From assembly GCF_011043735.1 (NCBI RefSeq), contig NZ_JAAKGV010000003.1, forward strand, positions 248,001 to 312,000: a DNA stretch of 64,000 nucleotides, written 5' to 3'. Below, in pieces: positions 43,584 through 51,536 of the stretch (the stretch's first letter is position 1; each line of letters opens with the position of its first letter). The stretch comes from Methylobacterium sp. DB0501. GTDB lineage: Bacteria; Pseudomonadota; Alphaproteobacteria; Rhizobiales; Beijerinckiaceae. The position numbers and the translations under genes are program-made. The notes under the pieces were generated by a model that searched no databases, was not told the origin of the DNA, and worked only from the letters and a program-made list of their open reading frames with translations.

Positions 43584-44551
43584 TCGACGACACCACACCC
43601 GACACCGAGGATGACGGCCCGATCCCGGGCGCTCCCGCCGACACGACGCCCCCGAAGGACACCCGCGCGGGCTTCGTCGCCCTGATCGGCGTGCCGAATG
43701 CCGGCAAGTCGACCCTGCTCAACAGCCTGGTCGGCACGAAGGTGTCGATCGTCTCGCGCAAGGTGCAGACCACCCGGGCGCTGGTGCGCGGCATCGCCAT
43801 CGAGGGGAACGCGCAGATCGTCCTCGTCGACACCCCCGGCATCTTCGCGCCCAAGCGCCGCCTCGACCGGGCGATGGTGACCTCGGCCTGGAGCGGCGCG
43901 GCCGATGCCGACGCGGTCTGCCTGCTGATCGACGCGCGAAAAGGTGTCGACGAGGAGGTCGACGCGATCCTCAAGCGGATGCCGGATCTGAAGCGCCCGA
44001 AATTCCTGGTGCTCAACAAGATCGACGTGATCGCCCGCGAGCGGTTGCTGGCGCTTGCCGCCTCGGTCAACGCCCGGGTGCCGTTCGAGCGCACCTTCAT
44101 GATCTCGGCGCTCACCGGCGACGGGGTCGACGACCTGCGCCGCGACCTCGCCGCCCGGATGCCGTCCGGCCCCTGGCTCTACCCCGAGGACCAGGTCTCC
44201 GACGCGCCGTTGCGCATGCTCGCCGCCGAGATCACCCGCGAGAAGATCTACGACCGGCTGCACGAGGAGCTGCCCTATTCCTCGACCGTCGAGACCGACC
44301 AGTGGCAGGTCCGGCCCGACGGCTCGGTGCGGATCGAGCAGACCATCTTCGTCGAGCGCGAGAGCCAGCGCTCGATCGTGCTCGGCAAGGGCGGGCAGAC
44401 CATCAAGGCCATCGGCCAGGCCGCCCGGATCGACATCGCCGAGGCGGCGGAAGCGAAGGTCCACCTGTTCCTGTTCGTGAAGGTGCGGGAGAACTGGGCC
44501 GACGATCCCGAGCGCTACCGCGAGATGGGCCTGGAATTCCCCCGCGGCTGA
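43580..44551 (+). CDS. era: GTPase Era
   Basis: A 323-residue GTPase that binds 16S rRNA and helps 30S maturation. G1 is GVPNAGKST (about 37-45), G3 DTPG and G4 NKID; the C-terminal KH domain holds RQSIVLGKGGQTIKAIG-type sequence (SQRSIVLGKGGQTIKAIGQA). An acidic N-terminal extension of about 28 residues precedes the G domain. It overlaps rnc by four bases, the standard alphaproteobacterial coupling. recO, often next, is not here. Confidence 0.97.
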   Translation: MIDDTTPDTEDDGPIPGAPADTTPPKDTRAGFVALIGVPNAGKSTLLNSLVGTKVSIVSRKVQTTRALVRGIAIEGNAQIVLVDTPGIFAPKRRLDRAMVTSAWSGAADADAVCLLIDARKGVDEEVDAILKRMPDLKRPKFLVLNKIDVIARERLLALAASVNARVPFERTFMISALTGDGVDDLRRDLAARMPSGPWLYPEDQVSDAPLRMLAAEITREKIYDRLHEELPYSSTVETDQWQVRPDGSVRIEQTIFVERESQRSIVLGKGGQTIKAIGQAARIDIAEAAEAKVHLFLFVKVRENWADDPERYREMGLEFPRG

Positions 44552-44552
44552 C

Positions 44553-45476
44553 GTGACCGACCCGATCTCCGCCCGGCCGGGCGTCTACGGCCACCCACCC
44601 GCCGACCTCGCCGCCGTCCCGGACGGCGCGGTGCAGCTCTCTCCGCTCGTCCCGGGCGCCCAGCCCCTGGAGGATCTGGCCCCCGGCGCGCTCGAGAGCC
44701 TGACGGTGCTGGCCCCGCCCGGCACGCTCGAGCGCCGCCATGCCCTCGCGCTGGCCCTGAGGGCGCTCGCCCCGGGTGCGGCCCTCACGGTGCTGGCGCC
44801 GAAGGATCGCGGCGGCTCGCGCCTCGCCCGCGAACTCTCCGGCTTCGGCTGCCGCCTCGACGAGACCGCGAAGCGCCACCACCGGATCGTGCGCACCGCG
44901 CGGCCCGAGGCCCCGGCCGGCCTCGACGAGGCCATCGCTGACGGCGCAATGCGGCTCGTGCCCGATCTCGGCCTGTGGTCGCAGCCCGGCATCTTCTCGT
45001 GGAACCGGATCGATCCCGGCACGGCGCTCCTGATCGCGCAGCTCCCGGCCCTGTCGGGCCGCGGCGCCGATCTCGGCTGCGGCCTCGGCATCCTCGCCAG
45101 GGCCGTGCTGGCCTCGGCGAAAGTGACCGGGCTCACCCTCGTCGACAACGACCGCCGGGCAGTGGCGGCGGCGCGGCGCAACGTCGAGGATCCCCGCGTC
45201 GCGATCAGATGGGCCGATGCCCGCGCCGCGGATGCGGTGCCGGAGCGCCTCGACTTCGTGGTGATGAACCCGCCCTTCCACGACGGCGGCACCGAGGATC
45301 GGGCGCTCGGCCAGGCCTTCATCCGCCGCGCCGCCGCGGCCCTGCGGCCGGGCGGGACGCTGTGGCTCACCGCCAACACCCATCTGCCCTACGAGGCGAC
45401 GCTCTCTGAGGTGTTTCGCGAGGTCGTGCCGCGCGCCACCGCCCAGGGCTACAAGATCCACGAGGCGCGCAAATGA
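44553..45476 (+). CDS. RsmC-like class I SAM-dependent methyltransferase
   Basis: A 307-residue protein. The C-terminal half is a methyltransferase with motif I GADLGCGLGILARAVL (about 172-187) and the catalytic VMNPPFHDGG (NPPF). The N-terminal half looks like the degenerate duplicated domain of RsmC. RsmC methylates G1207 of 16S rRNA; RlmG is a near relative. The GTG at 44553 follows the era stop after one base. Being in a run with era and rsuA fits a ribosome-modifying role. Confidence 0.82.
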   Translation: MTDPISARPGVYGHPPADLAAVPDGAVQLSPLVPGAQPLEDLAPGALESLTVLAPPGTLERRHALALALRALAPGAALTVLAPKDRGGSRLARELSGFGCRLDETAKRHHRIVRTARPEAPAGLDEAIADGAMRLVPDLGLWSQPGIFSWNRIDPGTALLIAQLPALSGRGADLGCGLGILARAVLASAKVTGLTLVDNDRRAVAAARRNVEDPRVAIRWADARAADAVPERLDFVVMNPPFHDGGTEDRALGQAFIRRAAAALRPGGTLWLTANTHLPYEATLSEVFREVVPRATAQGYKIHEARK

Positions 45477-45537
45477 GCGCCGAAAAAAGACTCGGCAAGA
45501 GACTCGGCACGAGATCCGGCAAGAGAAACGCCAAGAG

Positions 45538-46287
45538 ATGAGTACCAAGGGCAAGGTGGCGTCGGTCCGGCTCGACCGGCTGCTCTCCAATCTCGGCTAC
45601 GGCTCGCGCCGCGAGATCCAGATGCTCGCCCGCGCCGGCACGATCGTGCTCGACGGCGCCGCCTTGCGCGATGCCGACCGGCGCATCGCCCTCGACCCCG
45701 ATCTCCCGGCCCGGCTCACCGTCCAGACCAAGCCCCTCGACCCACTGCCGGGCGTGGCGCTGATGCTGCACAAGCCGCTCGGCGTCACCTGCTCGCACAA
45801 GGAGGCCGGCCCGCTCGTCTACGGCCTGCTCCCGCCGCGCTGGCGCCGCCGCGAGCCGCCGCTCTCGACGGTCGGCCGCCTCGACAAGGAGACCTCGGGC
45901 CTGCTGCTGCTCACCGATGACGGCGCGCTCCTGCACCGGATCATCTCGCCGAAGGCCAGCGTTTCGAAGCGCTACCAGGTGACGCTCGACCGACCGCTGC
46001 GCGGCGACGAGGGGGCGGTGCTCGCCTCCGGCACCCTGATGCTGGAGGGTGAGGAGAAGCCGCTCCTTCCGGTGTCCCTGGAGGTCCACGGTCCGACAAG
46101 CGCCGCCGTGACCCTGACGGAGGGCCGCTACCACCAGGTCCGGCGGATGTTCGCGGCTCTGGGGAACCACGTCACGGCGTTGCACCGGGATCGGGTCGGG
46201 GCGCTGGACCTGCCTGCCGACCTGGAGCCCGGGCAGTATCGGGTGATGGGGGAGGGGGATGTGGCGCGGGTGTTCGGCGAGGGGTGA
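45538..46287 (+). CDS. rsuA: 16S rRNA pseudouridine synthase (RsuA/RluB/E/F type)
   Basis: A 249-residue enzyme with an N-terminal S4 domain (about 8-58, RLDRLLSNLGYGSRREIQML) and a catalytic domain with the aspartate motif TVGRLDKETSGLLLLTDDG (about 117-136). This length and layout are typical of RsuA, which modifies U516 of 16S rRNA. The sequence cannot separate RsuA cleanly from RluE/F. It follows a 60-bp spacer of short AAGAGACTCGGCA-type repeats. Confidence 0.88.
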   Translation: MSTKGKVASVRLDRLLSNLGYGSRREIQMLARAGTIVLDGAALRDADRRIALDPDLPARLTVQTKPLDPLPGVALMLHKPLGVTCSHKEAGPLVYGLLPPRWRRREPPLSTVGRLDKETSGLLLLTDDGALLHRIISPKASVSKRYQVTLDRPLRGDEGAVLASGTLMLEGEEKPLLPVSLEVHGPTSAAVTLTEGRYHQVRRMFAALGNHVTALHRDRVGALDLPADLEPGQYRVMGEGDVARVFGEG

Positions 46288-46724
46288 ACGGGCGGCGGTC
46301 GCTCGCCGAGACGGGTTCGCCGAGGGTCTTGGCAGCCGGTGCGGCGCTCGCCGTGACGAACCGGCCTTCTCGTCGATCCCTCCACCTGTCCCTCTCGATT
46401 GACCGTAGAGCGCCCCTTTCCCGGATCTCCTTCCGCCGGCGCTGCCGTCGTCCGGAAAAAGGGAGGGGCTTGCGATAGACCGGGGAGCTGCCGGCACCGC
46501 GCCTGCTCGGGTCGTCGACCGACCGGCCGCACCGCCGAGTTCACGGGATGGCCGGGTAGCGGAGGCCGGCCCGCGCGAGCGTCACGGTTCGATGATCCGT
46601 GATTTCGCCCTGTGCGGTGCCGCACGCGGCTCGAGCGTGCGTAGCCGCCAAGTATCCAATGATCATTGCGTCGCCGCTATTCCCCGGTCATCCAGGATTC
46701 CGCGCTCCCGAGGCGAGGAAGACG
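46288..46724. other. Intergenic region with REP-like family 2 copy
   Basis: No gene seen. It contains one copy of a palindromic repeat (46414-46466) shared with 56637-56689. The cyclase gene at 46725 could in principle start at GTG 46599, but the sequence before 46725 has no membrane or conserved features. Confidence 0.5.
46414..46466 (+). repeat. REP-like family 2, copy 1
   Basis: CCCTTTCCCGGATCTCCTTC at the left and TCGTCCGGAAAAAGGGAGG at the right, about 53 bp in all, form an imperfect inverted repeat. Copy 2 at 56637-56689 differs at about eight positions, most outside the arms. Confidence 0.75.
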
Positions 46725-47822
46725 ATGTCGAGCGGCACCGCGACCTTCTGGATCATCATCGCCGCTGTGAGTGCCTCGTTCGGGGCCCTGCACGGATTCC
46801 TGTTCAGCGACGGACCCAATCTCGCGGGGATCCTCTACGGGACCGGCGTCGGCGTCCTCGCGATCGCCTACGAGCGCGGCGTCTTCCTCGCCGGCTACAG
46901 CGAGCGCCTGCGGCGGCTGCCCACGCCGGCCTATGTCGCGGCCGCCGAGGTCAGCCTGGTGCTGGTGATCGTCGTCGGCATGGCGCTGACCGGGCTGCTC
47001 CTCTGGACGCTCGGAATCGTCGAGAAGCCCCTGATGGGCGCCGTCACGCCCAAGCTCTCCACCATTCCCTTCGCGCTGGCGATGTCGGCCATCATCGTCT
47101 CGGTCCTGCGCGTGCGCGACCTGATCGGCGGCGAGACGTTCCTGAACCTGATCCTCGGGCGCTATCACCGTCCGGTCAGGGAGGAGCGCGTGTTCCTGTT
47201 CCTCGATCTCGTCGGCTCGACGGCCTACGCCGCACGCCACGGCGATCTCGCCGCGCAGGAACTCCTCAAGGCGGTGTTCTCCGCCATCGCCGAGCCGGTG
47301 CGGCGGCATCGCGGCCAGGTCGACGACTACGTCGGCGATCAGGTGATCGTCTCCTGGCCGTTCGCCAGGGGCATCGAGCGGGCACGCTGTGTCGCCTGCA
47401 TCTTCGCGATCCGGAGAGCCCTCGACGGCGATCGGGAGCGGTGGCTCGCCCGGTTCGGCCTGGTGCCCGAAATGCGCGCGGCCCTGCACGGCGGCAGCGT
47501 GGTGACGGCGGAGGTCGGCGTCGACCGGCACAAGATCGCGTATTTCGGCGACGTCATGAACGCGACCGCGAGGCTCGAGGGCCTGTGCCGGGAGACCCGG
47601 CGGGCCGTGCTGATCTCGGACGCGGTTCTCGCCCGGTTGCCGCACCTTCCCGAGGGGATCGAGGCGGAGGCGCTCGGCGCGTACCGGCTGCGGGGGCGGA
47701 GCGAGGCGATGACGGTGCATGCGCTCGCGGACCGAGACAGGCCGCGGAGCGTCGGGGTGTCCGTGGAGGCCGATGCCGGCCGCCGGGTGGCGGAGCGGGG
47801 CTACGCCGCGTTGCGCGGCTGA
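46725..47822 (+). CDS. Membrane-bound class III adenylate/guanylate cyclase
   Basis: A 365-residue protein. About four membrane segments occupy residues 5-135. The cyclase homology domain is about 155-330, with metal-binding FLFLDLVGSTAYAARHGDL, the second aspartate in DDYVGDQVIVSW, and the base/transition-state region FGDVMNATARLEGLCRE. It would make cAMP or cGMP in response to an unknown membrane signal. The ATG at 46725 follows GAGGCGAGG. Solo gene; no sensor partner is adjacent. Confidence 0.9.
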   Translation: MSSGTATFWIIIAAVSASFGALHGFLFSDGPNLAGILYGTGVGVLAIAYERGVFLAGYSERLRRLPTPAYVAAAEVSLVLVIVVGMALTGLLLWTLGIVEKPLMGAVTPKLSTIPFALAMSAIIVSVLRVRDLIGGETFLNLILGRYHRPVREERVFLFLDLVGSTAYAARHGDLAAQELLKAVFSAIAEPVRRHRGQVDDYVGDQVIVSWPFARGIERARCVACIFAIRRALDGDRERWLARFGLVPEMRAALHGGSVVTAEVGVDRHKIAYFGDVMNATARLEGLCRETRRAVLISDAVLARLPHLPEGIEAEALGAYRLRGRSEAMTVHALADRDRPRSVGVSVEADAGRRVAERGYAALRG

Positions 47823-47856
47823 GGATCGTCATCCTCAGCCGCGCCGCAGGCCGCCC

Positions 47857-49500
47857 CTATCCGAGCGTCGTCAGATCCTGGAACCAGTGCTGCGCCTGGG
47901 TGTACCCCTTCACCTTGGCCGAGAGCGCGTGCGGGTTGGTGTCGTGGACGACCCAGACCTGCACCGCGTCGTCCACCACGATCTCGTGGATGCGCGCCAG
48001 CATCCGGTCCTGCTCGGCCGGGTCGAAGTTCGCCCGCACCGCGTCGCAGAGCCGGTCCACCTCCGGGTTGCGGTAATGGCTCCAGTTCACGCCGGTCGGT
48101 GCGACCTGCTTCGAATCGTAGAAGCGCAGGATCGCGTAGAGCGGGTCCGAGGTGACGTAGGCGATGTTGCTGCCGGTGATGCCCTTCATCGACGGGTCGG
48201 CGGCGCCCTGGCGCCAGGCGGTGTAGGCGACCTCCAGCTCCACCGCCTGGAACTCGACGGCGATGCCGACCTCCGCCCACGATTGCTGCACGAACTCGTT
48301 GATCGGCAGCGACAGCATCTGCCCCGAGCCGCCGGTCGGGATGACGAACTTCGTGCGCAACGGGTTCTGCACCGAGTAGCCGGCCTCCTTCACCAGCTTG
48401 CGTGCCGCGTCGGGGTCGTACGAGATCGTGAAGCCCGGCTTGCCGAACCACGGGCTCGAGGGCTGCACCTGGCCGACGGCGGGCGTCGCAAGCCCGCCCA
48501 TCAGCGCGGCGACGCCGTCGCGGTCGATGGCGAGGTTGGCGGCCTTGCGCAGGCGCAGGTCGCGCCACGGGCTGCCCTCCAGCATCGACAGGTGGTAGTT
48601 CCAGACATGCGGCGTGTCGTTGCCGGTGACCCGCATGCCGGCGCCCTTGAGGCGCGGCACCGCGTCGGGCGCGGGCAGTTCGATCAGGTCGGCATTGCCG
48701 GAGAGGAGGGCATTGGCGCGCGCCAGGTCCTCCGGGATGCAGGCGAGCGTGAGCTTCGCGAGGCGCGGCATCCGCTTGGGGTTCCAGTGGGTCTCGTTCG
48801 GCACCAGATCCAGGCGCACCCGCGGCACCAGGGCGGCGAGGCGGTAGGGGCCGGTGCCGGAGGGCTGGAAGGCGAACTTGGTCCAGTCGCGGCCGACCGC
48901 CTCGTACTGCGCCGGCGACGAGATCAGGAACCACAGCATCTGGTAGGGAAACAGCGCGTCGACCGCCTTGGTGGTGACCTGCACGGTCCCGGCGTCGAGC
49001 TTGCGGTAGGAGGCCACCGACGGCAGGCGCGGGCGCACCTGCGAGGCCTGGCGCTGGTCGTAATGCGGCGCCTTGGCGTCGAGCACCTTGTCGAAGTTCC
49101 AGATCACCGCATCGGCGTCGAAGGCCGAGCCGTCGTGGAACTTGACCCCCTCGCGCAGGCGGAAGACCCAGTTGCGGCGATCCGCCGGATCGCTCTCCCA
49201 GGAAGTCGCGAGCCCCGGTACCAGCCGGCCCGGCCGGTCGGCGACGTCGAGTTCCCAGGCGACCAGGGGATCGTAGAGGGTGAGGCCGGTGAACTGGTAG
49301 CCGCCGGCGCCGCGGTCCGGCTGGCCGGTGGTGAGCGGCAGGTCGAACAGCGAGATGCCGTAGGTCAGGCTGCCCGAGGCCGTCCCCGTCGCGCCGGCCG
49401 GGGCGGCGCCCTCCGCCAGGACGGCACCGTTGGGCCCGAGGGCGGCCAGGGCCGAGGCCCCGGCCAGCAGCTGGCGGCGCGAAAGGGAGGCGTGACGCAT
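47857..49500 (-). CDS. ABC transporter solute-binding protein, family 5
   Basis: A 547-residue periplasmic protein with a Tat-type signal (LSRRQLLAGASALAALGPNG) and the family-5 binding-protein fold (VFRLREGVKFHDGSAFDADA, ANLAIDRDGVAALMGG). Family members bind peptides, nickel or oligosaccharides. No permease or ATPase genes are adjacent, so it is a solitary binding protein and its transporter must be elsewhere. It is convergent with the cyclase gene. Ligand unknown. Confidence 0.88.
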   Translation of the reverse strand: MRHASLSRRQLLAGASALAALGPNGAVLAEGAAPAGATGTASGSLTYGISLFDLPLTTGQPDRGAGGYQFTGLTLYDPLVAWELDVADRPGRLVPGLATSWESDPADRRNWVFRLREGVKFHDGSAFDADAVIWNFDKVLDAKAPHYDQRQASQVRPRLPSVASYRKLDAGTVQVTTKAVDALFPYQMLWFLISSPAQYEAVGRDWTKFAFQPSGTGPYRLAALVPRVRLDLVPNETHWNPKRMPRLAKLTLACIPEDLARANALLSGNADLIELPAPDAVPRLKGAGMRVTGNDTPHVWNYHLSMLEGSPWRDLRLRKAANLAIDRDGVAALMGGLATPAVGQVQPSSPWFGKPGFTISYDPDAARKLVKEAGYSVQNPLRTKFVIPTGGSGQMLSLPINEFVQQSWAEVGIAVEFQAVELEVAYTAWRQGAADPSMKGITGSNIAYVTSDPLYAILRFYDSKQVAPTGVNWSHYRNPEVDRLCDAVRANFDPAEQDRMLARIHEIVVDDAVQVWVVHDTNPHALSAKVKGYTQAQHWFQDLTTLG

Positions 49501-49672
49501 GCGAATGATCCCGGACAGGCGCGCGGCCGCTTCCGGGCCGCCGCGTTACGCGCCTGACGTCTGCAAGGAGCGTGCAAGGGCAAGGAGCCGCTCTTGCGAG
49601 GCGGCAGGGCGGGGGCATGCGGGTGGCGCCGCACCGCGGCGGCGACCGCCCGCTCACTTTCGAACCGGTCGC

Positions 49673-49688
49673 ATAAAGACATCTTTAT
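49673..49688 (+). promoter_or_regulatory. Operator-like palindrome upstream of ahcY
   Basis: ATAAAGACATCTTTAT has perfect 7-bp arms around two bases, in an AT-rich spot 70 bp before ahcY. Bacteria without a SAH riboswitch often control ahcY with an ArsR-family regulator (SahR/SamR) whose sites resemble this. Assignment is inferred from shape and position. Confidence 0.55.
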
Positions 49689-49758
49689 ATCTTGATTGCC
49701 TCCCCGCCGGGGGGCTGCTATAGGCGCAGCCGAACCGGCCGACACGGGAGACCGACCA

Positions 49759-51165
49759 ATGCCGAGCACGAACGACTACATCGTCAAGGACATCGCGCTG
49801 GCCGATTTCGGCCGCAAGGAGATCGCGATCGCCGAGACCGAGATGCCCGGCCTGATGGCCGTGCGCGAGGAATACGCCGCGAGCCAGCCGCTGAAAGGCG
49901 CCAAGATCGCCGGCTCGCTGCACATGACCATCCAGACCGCGGTGCTGATCGAGACGCTCAAGGCTCTCGGCGCCGATATCCGCTGGGTGTCGTGCAACAT
50001 CTACTCGACCCAGGACCACGCCGCCGCCGCGATCGCCGCCGCCGGCATCCCGGTCTTCGCCATCAAGGGCGAGACCCTGAAGGATTACTGGGACTACACC
50101 GCCAAGCTGTTCGAGTGGCATGACGGCGGCATGCCGAACATGATCCTCGACGACGGCGGCGACGCCACGATGTTCGTGCATCTCGGCCTGCGCGCCGAGC
50201 AGGGCGACACCGCCTTCCTCGACAAGCCGGGCTCCGAGGAGGAGGAGATCTTCTTCGCGCTCCTCAAGCGCATGCTGGCCGAGAAGCCGAAGGGCTGGTT
50301 CGCCGGCCTCGCCGAGTCGATCAAGGGCGTCTCGGAGGAGACCACCACCGGCGTGCACCGCCTGTACCTGCTCGCCAAGGAGGGCAAGCTCCTCTTCCCG
50401 GCGATCAACGTCAACGACGCGGTCACCAAGTCGAAGTTCGACAACCTCTACGGCTGCCGCGAGTCGCTGGTCGACGGCATCCGCCGCGGCACCGACGTGA
50501 TGATGGCCGGCAAGGTCGCGATGGTCGCGGGCTTCGGCGACGTCGGCAAGGGCTCGGCCGCCTCGCTCCGCAATGCCGGCTGCCGGGTGCTGGTCTCCGA
50601 GGTCGATCCGATCTGCGCCCTCCAGGCCGCGATGGAAGGCTACGAGGTCACCACCATGGAGGATGCCGCGCCCCGCGCCGACATCTTCGTGACCGCCACC
50701 GGCAACAAGGACGTCATCACCCTCGACCACATGCGGGCGATGAAGGACCGGGCGATCGTCTGCAACATCGGCCACTTCGACAACGAGATCCAGGTCGCGG
50801 GTCTCAAGAACCTGAAGTGGCAGAACATCAAGCCGCAGGTCGACGAGATCGAGTTCGCCGACGGCCACCGCATCATCCTCCTGTCGGAGGGCCGCCTGGT
50901 GAACCTCGGCAATGCGATGGGCCACCCCTCCTTCGTGATGTCGGCCTCGTTCACCAACCAGACCCTGGCCCAGATCGAGCTCTGGACCAATCCGGGCAAG
51001 TACGAGAAGTCCGTCTACACCTTGCCCAAGGCCCTCGACGAGAAGGTCGCGGCGCTGCATCTCGAAAAGATCGGCGTCAAGCTGACCAAGCTGCGTGAGG
51101 ATCAGGCTGCCTATATCGGCGTCAGCCAGGCCGGCCCGTTCAAGCCCGACCACTACCGTTACTGA
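49759..51165 (+). CDS. ahcY: Adenosylhomocysteinase
   Basis: A 468-residue NAD-dependent enzyme. The N-terminal substrate domain has [20 protein letters not shown] and [16 protein letters not shown]; the NAD motif is [17 protein letters not shown]. It ends DHYRY, the usual C-terminus. It hydrolyses S-adenosylhomocysteine to adenosine and homocysteine, needed for all SAM-dependent methylation and, in methylotrophs, under high methyl flux. ATG 49759 has GGGAG upstream. A strong terminator follows. Confidence 0.98.
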   Translation: MPSTNDYIVKDIALADFGRKEIAIAETEMPGLMAVREEYAASQPLKGAKIAGSLHMTIQTAVLIETLKALGADIRWVSCNIYSTQDHAAAAIAAAGIPVFAIKGETLKDYWDYTAKLFEWHDGGMPNMILDDGGDATMFVHLGLRAEQGDTAFLDKPGSEEEEIFFALLKRMLAEKPKGWFAGLAESIKGVSEETTTGVHRLYLLAKEGKLLFPAINVNDAVTKSKFDNLYGCRESLVDGIRRGTDVMMAGKVAMVAGFGDVGKGSAASLRNAGCRVLVSEVDPICALQAAMEGYEVTTMEDAAPRADIFVTATGNKDVITLDHMRAMKDRAIVCNIGHFDNEIQVAGLKNLKWQNIKPQVDEIEFADGHRIILLSEGRLVNLGNAMGHPSFVMSASFTNQTLAQIELWTNPGKYEKSVYTLPKALDEKVAALHLEKIGVKLTKLREDQAAYIGVSQAGPFKPDHYRY

Positions 51166-51196
51166 TAAGATTCCCATCACGGCGTGATGGAATCGG

Positions 51197-51229
51197 GAGC
51201 CCGGCCGGAAGGCCGGGCTCTTCTTTTTT
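51197..51229 (+). terminator. Rho-independent terminator of ahcY
   Basis: A perfect 10-bp stem, GAGCCCGGCC / GGCCGGGCTC around a GGAA loop (51197-51220), then a T-rich tract TTCTTTTTT (51221-51229). Classic intrinsic terminator 30 bases after the ahcY stop. Confidence 0.95.
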
Positions 51230-51536
51230 GCGTGTACGCTTGGTGACAGTGGTTGTGGGTGCGGCCACGCTGCCAATGTTCTACCTTTGTTCTGACGCGA
51301 GTGTGGCATTTCTGTGCTCTTGACGGTGCTCCGCGCCGGCATCGCCCGCCTCCGTCCAATTCACCCCTTCCTGCCGGATTCCACGGCGCGCTAAACTCGG
51401 GCCGAATCTGTGGTGAGGGGGCCTGCTCCGCGGTCGCGGGCCGTCCCCCGCGTTCATCGAGGCGTGGCGTTGAGGTCGAAGGCGTGCCGGTCCGGTCGAG
51501 GGCCGGCGCGCCGGTTTGCGTGGAGACGAACGGATC
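51230..51536. other. Intergenic region before divL, about 300 bp
   Basis: No gene. It separates the ahcY terminator from the kinase gene and should hold the promoter of the latter. I see no strong palindrome or CtrA-like box that I can read with confidence. Confidence 0.4.

Noticed and set aside
49560..49758. SAH or SAM riboswitch before ahcY
   Set aside because: No pairing pattern of the known riboswitch classes could be made out; the only clear feature is a short operator-like palindrome.
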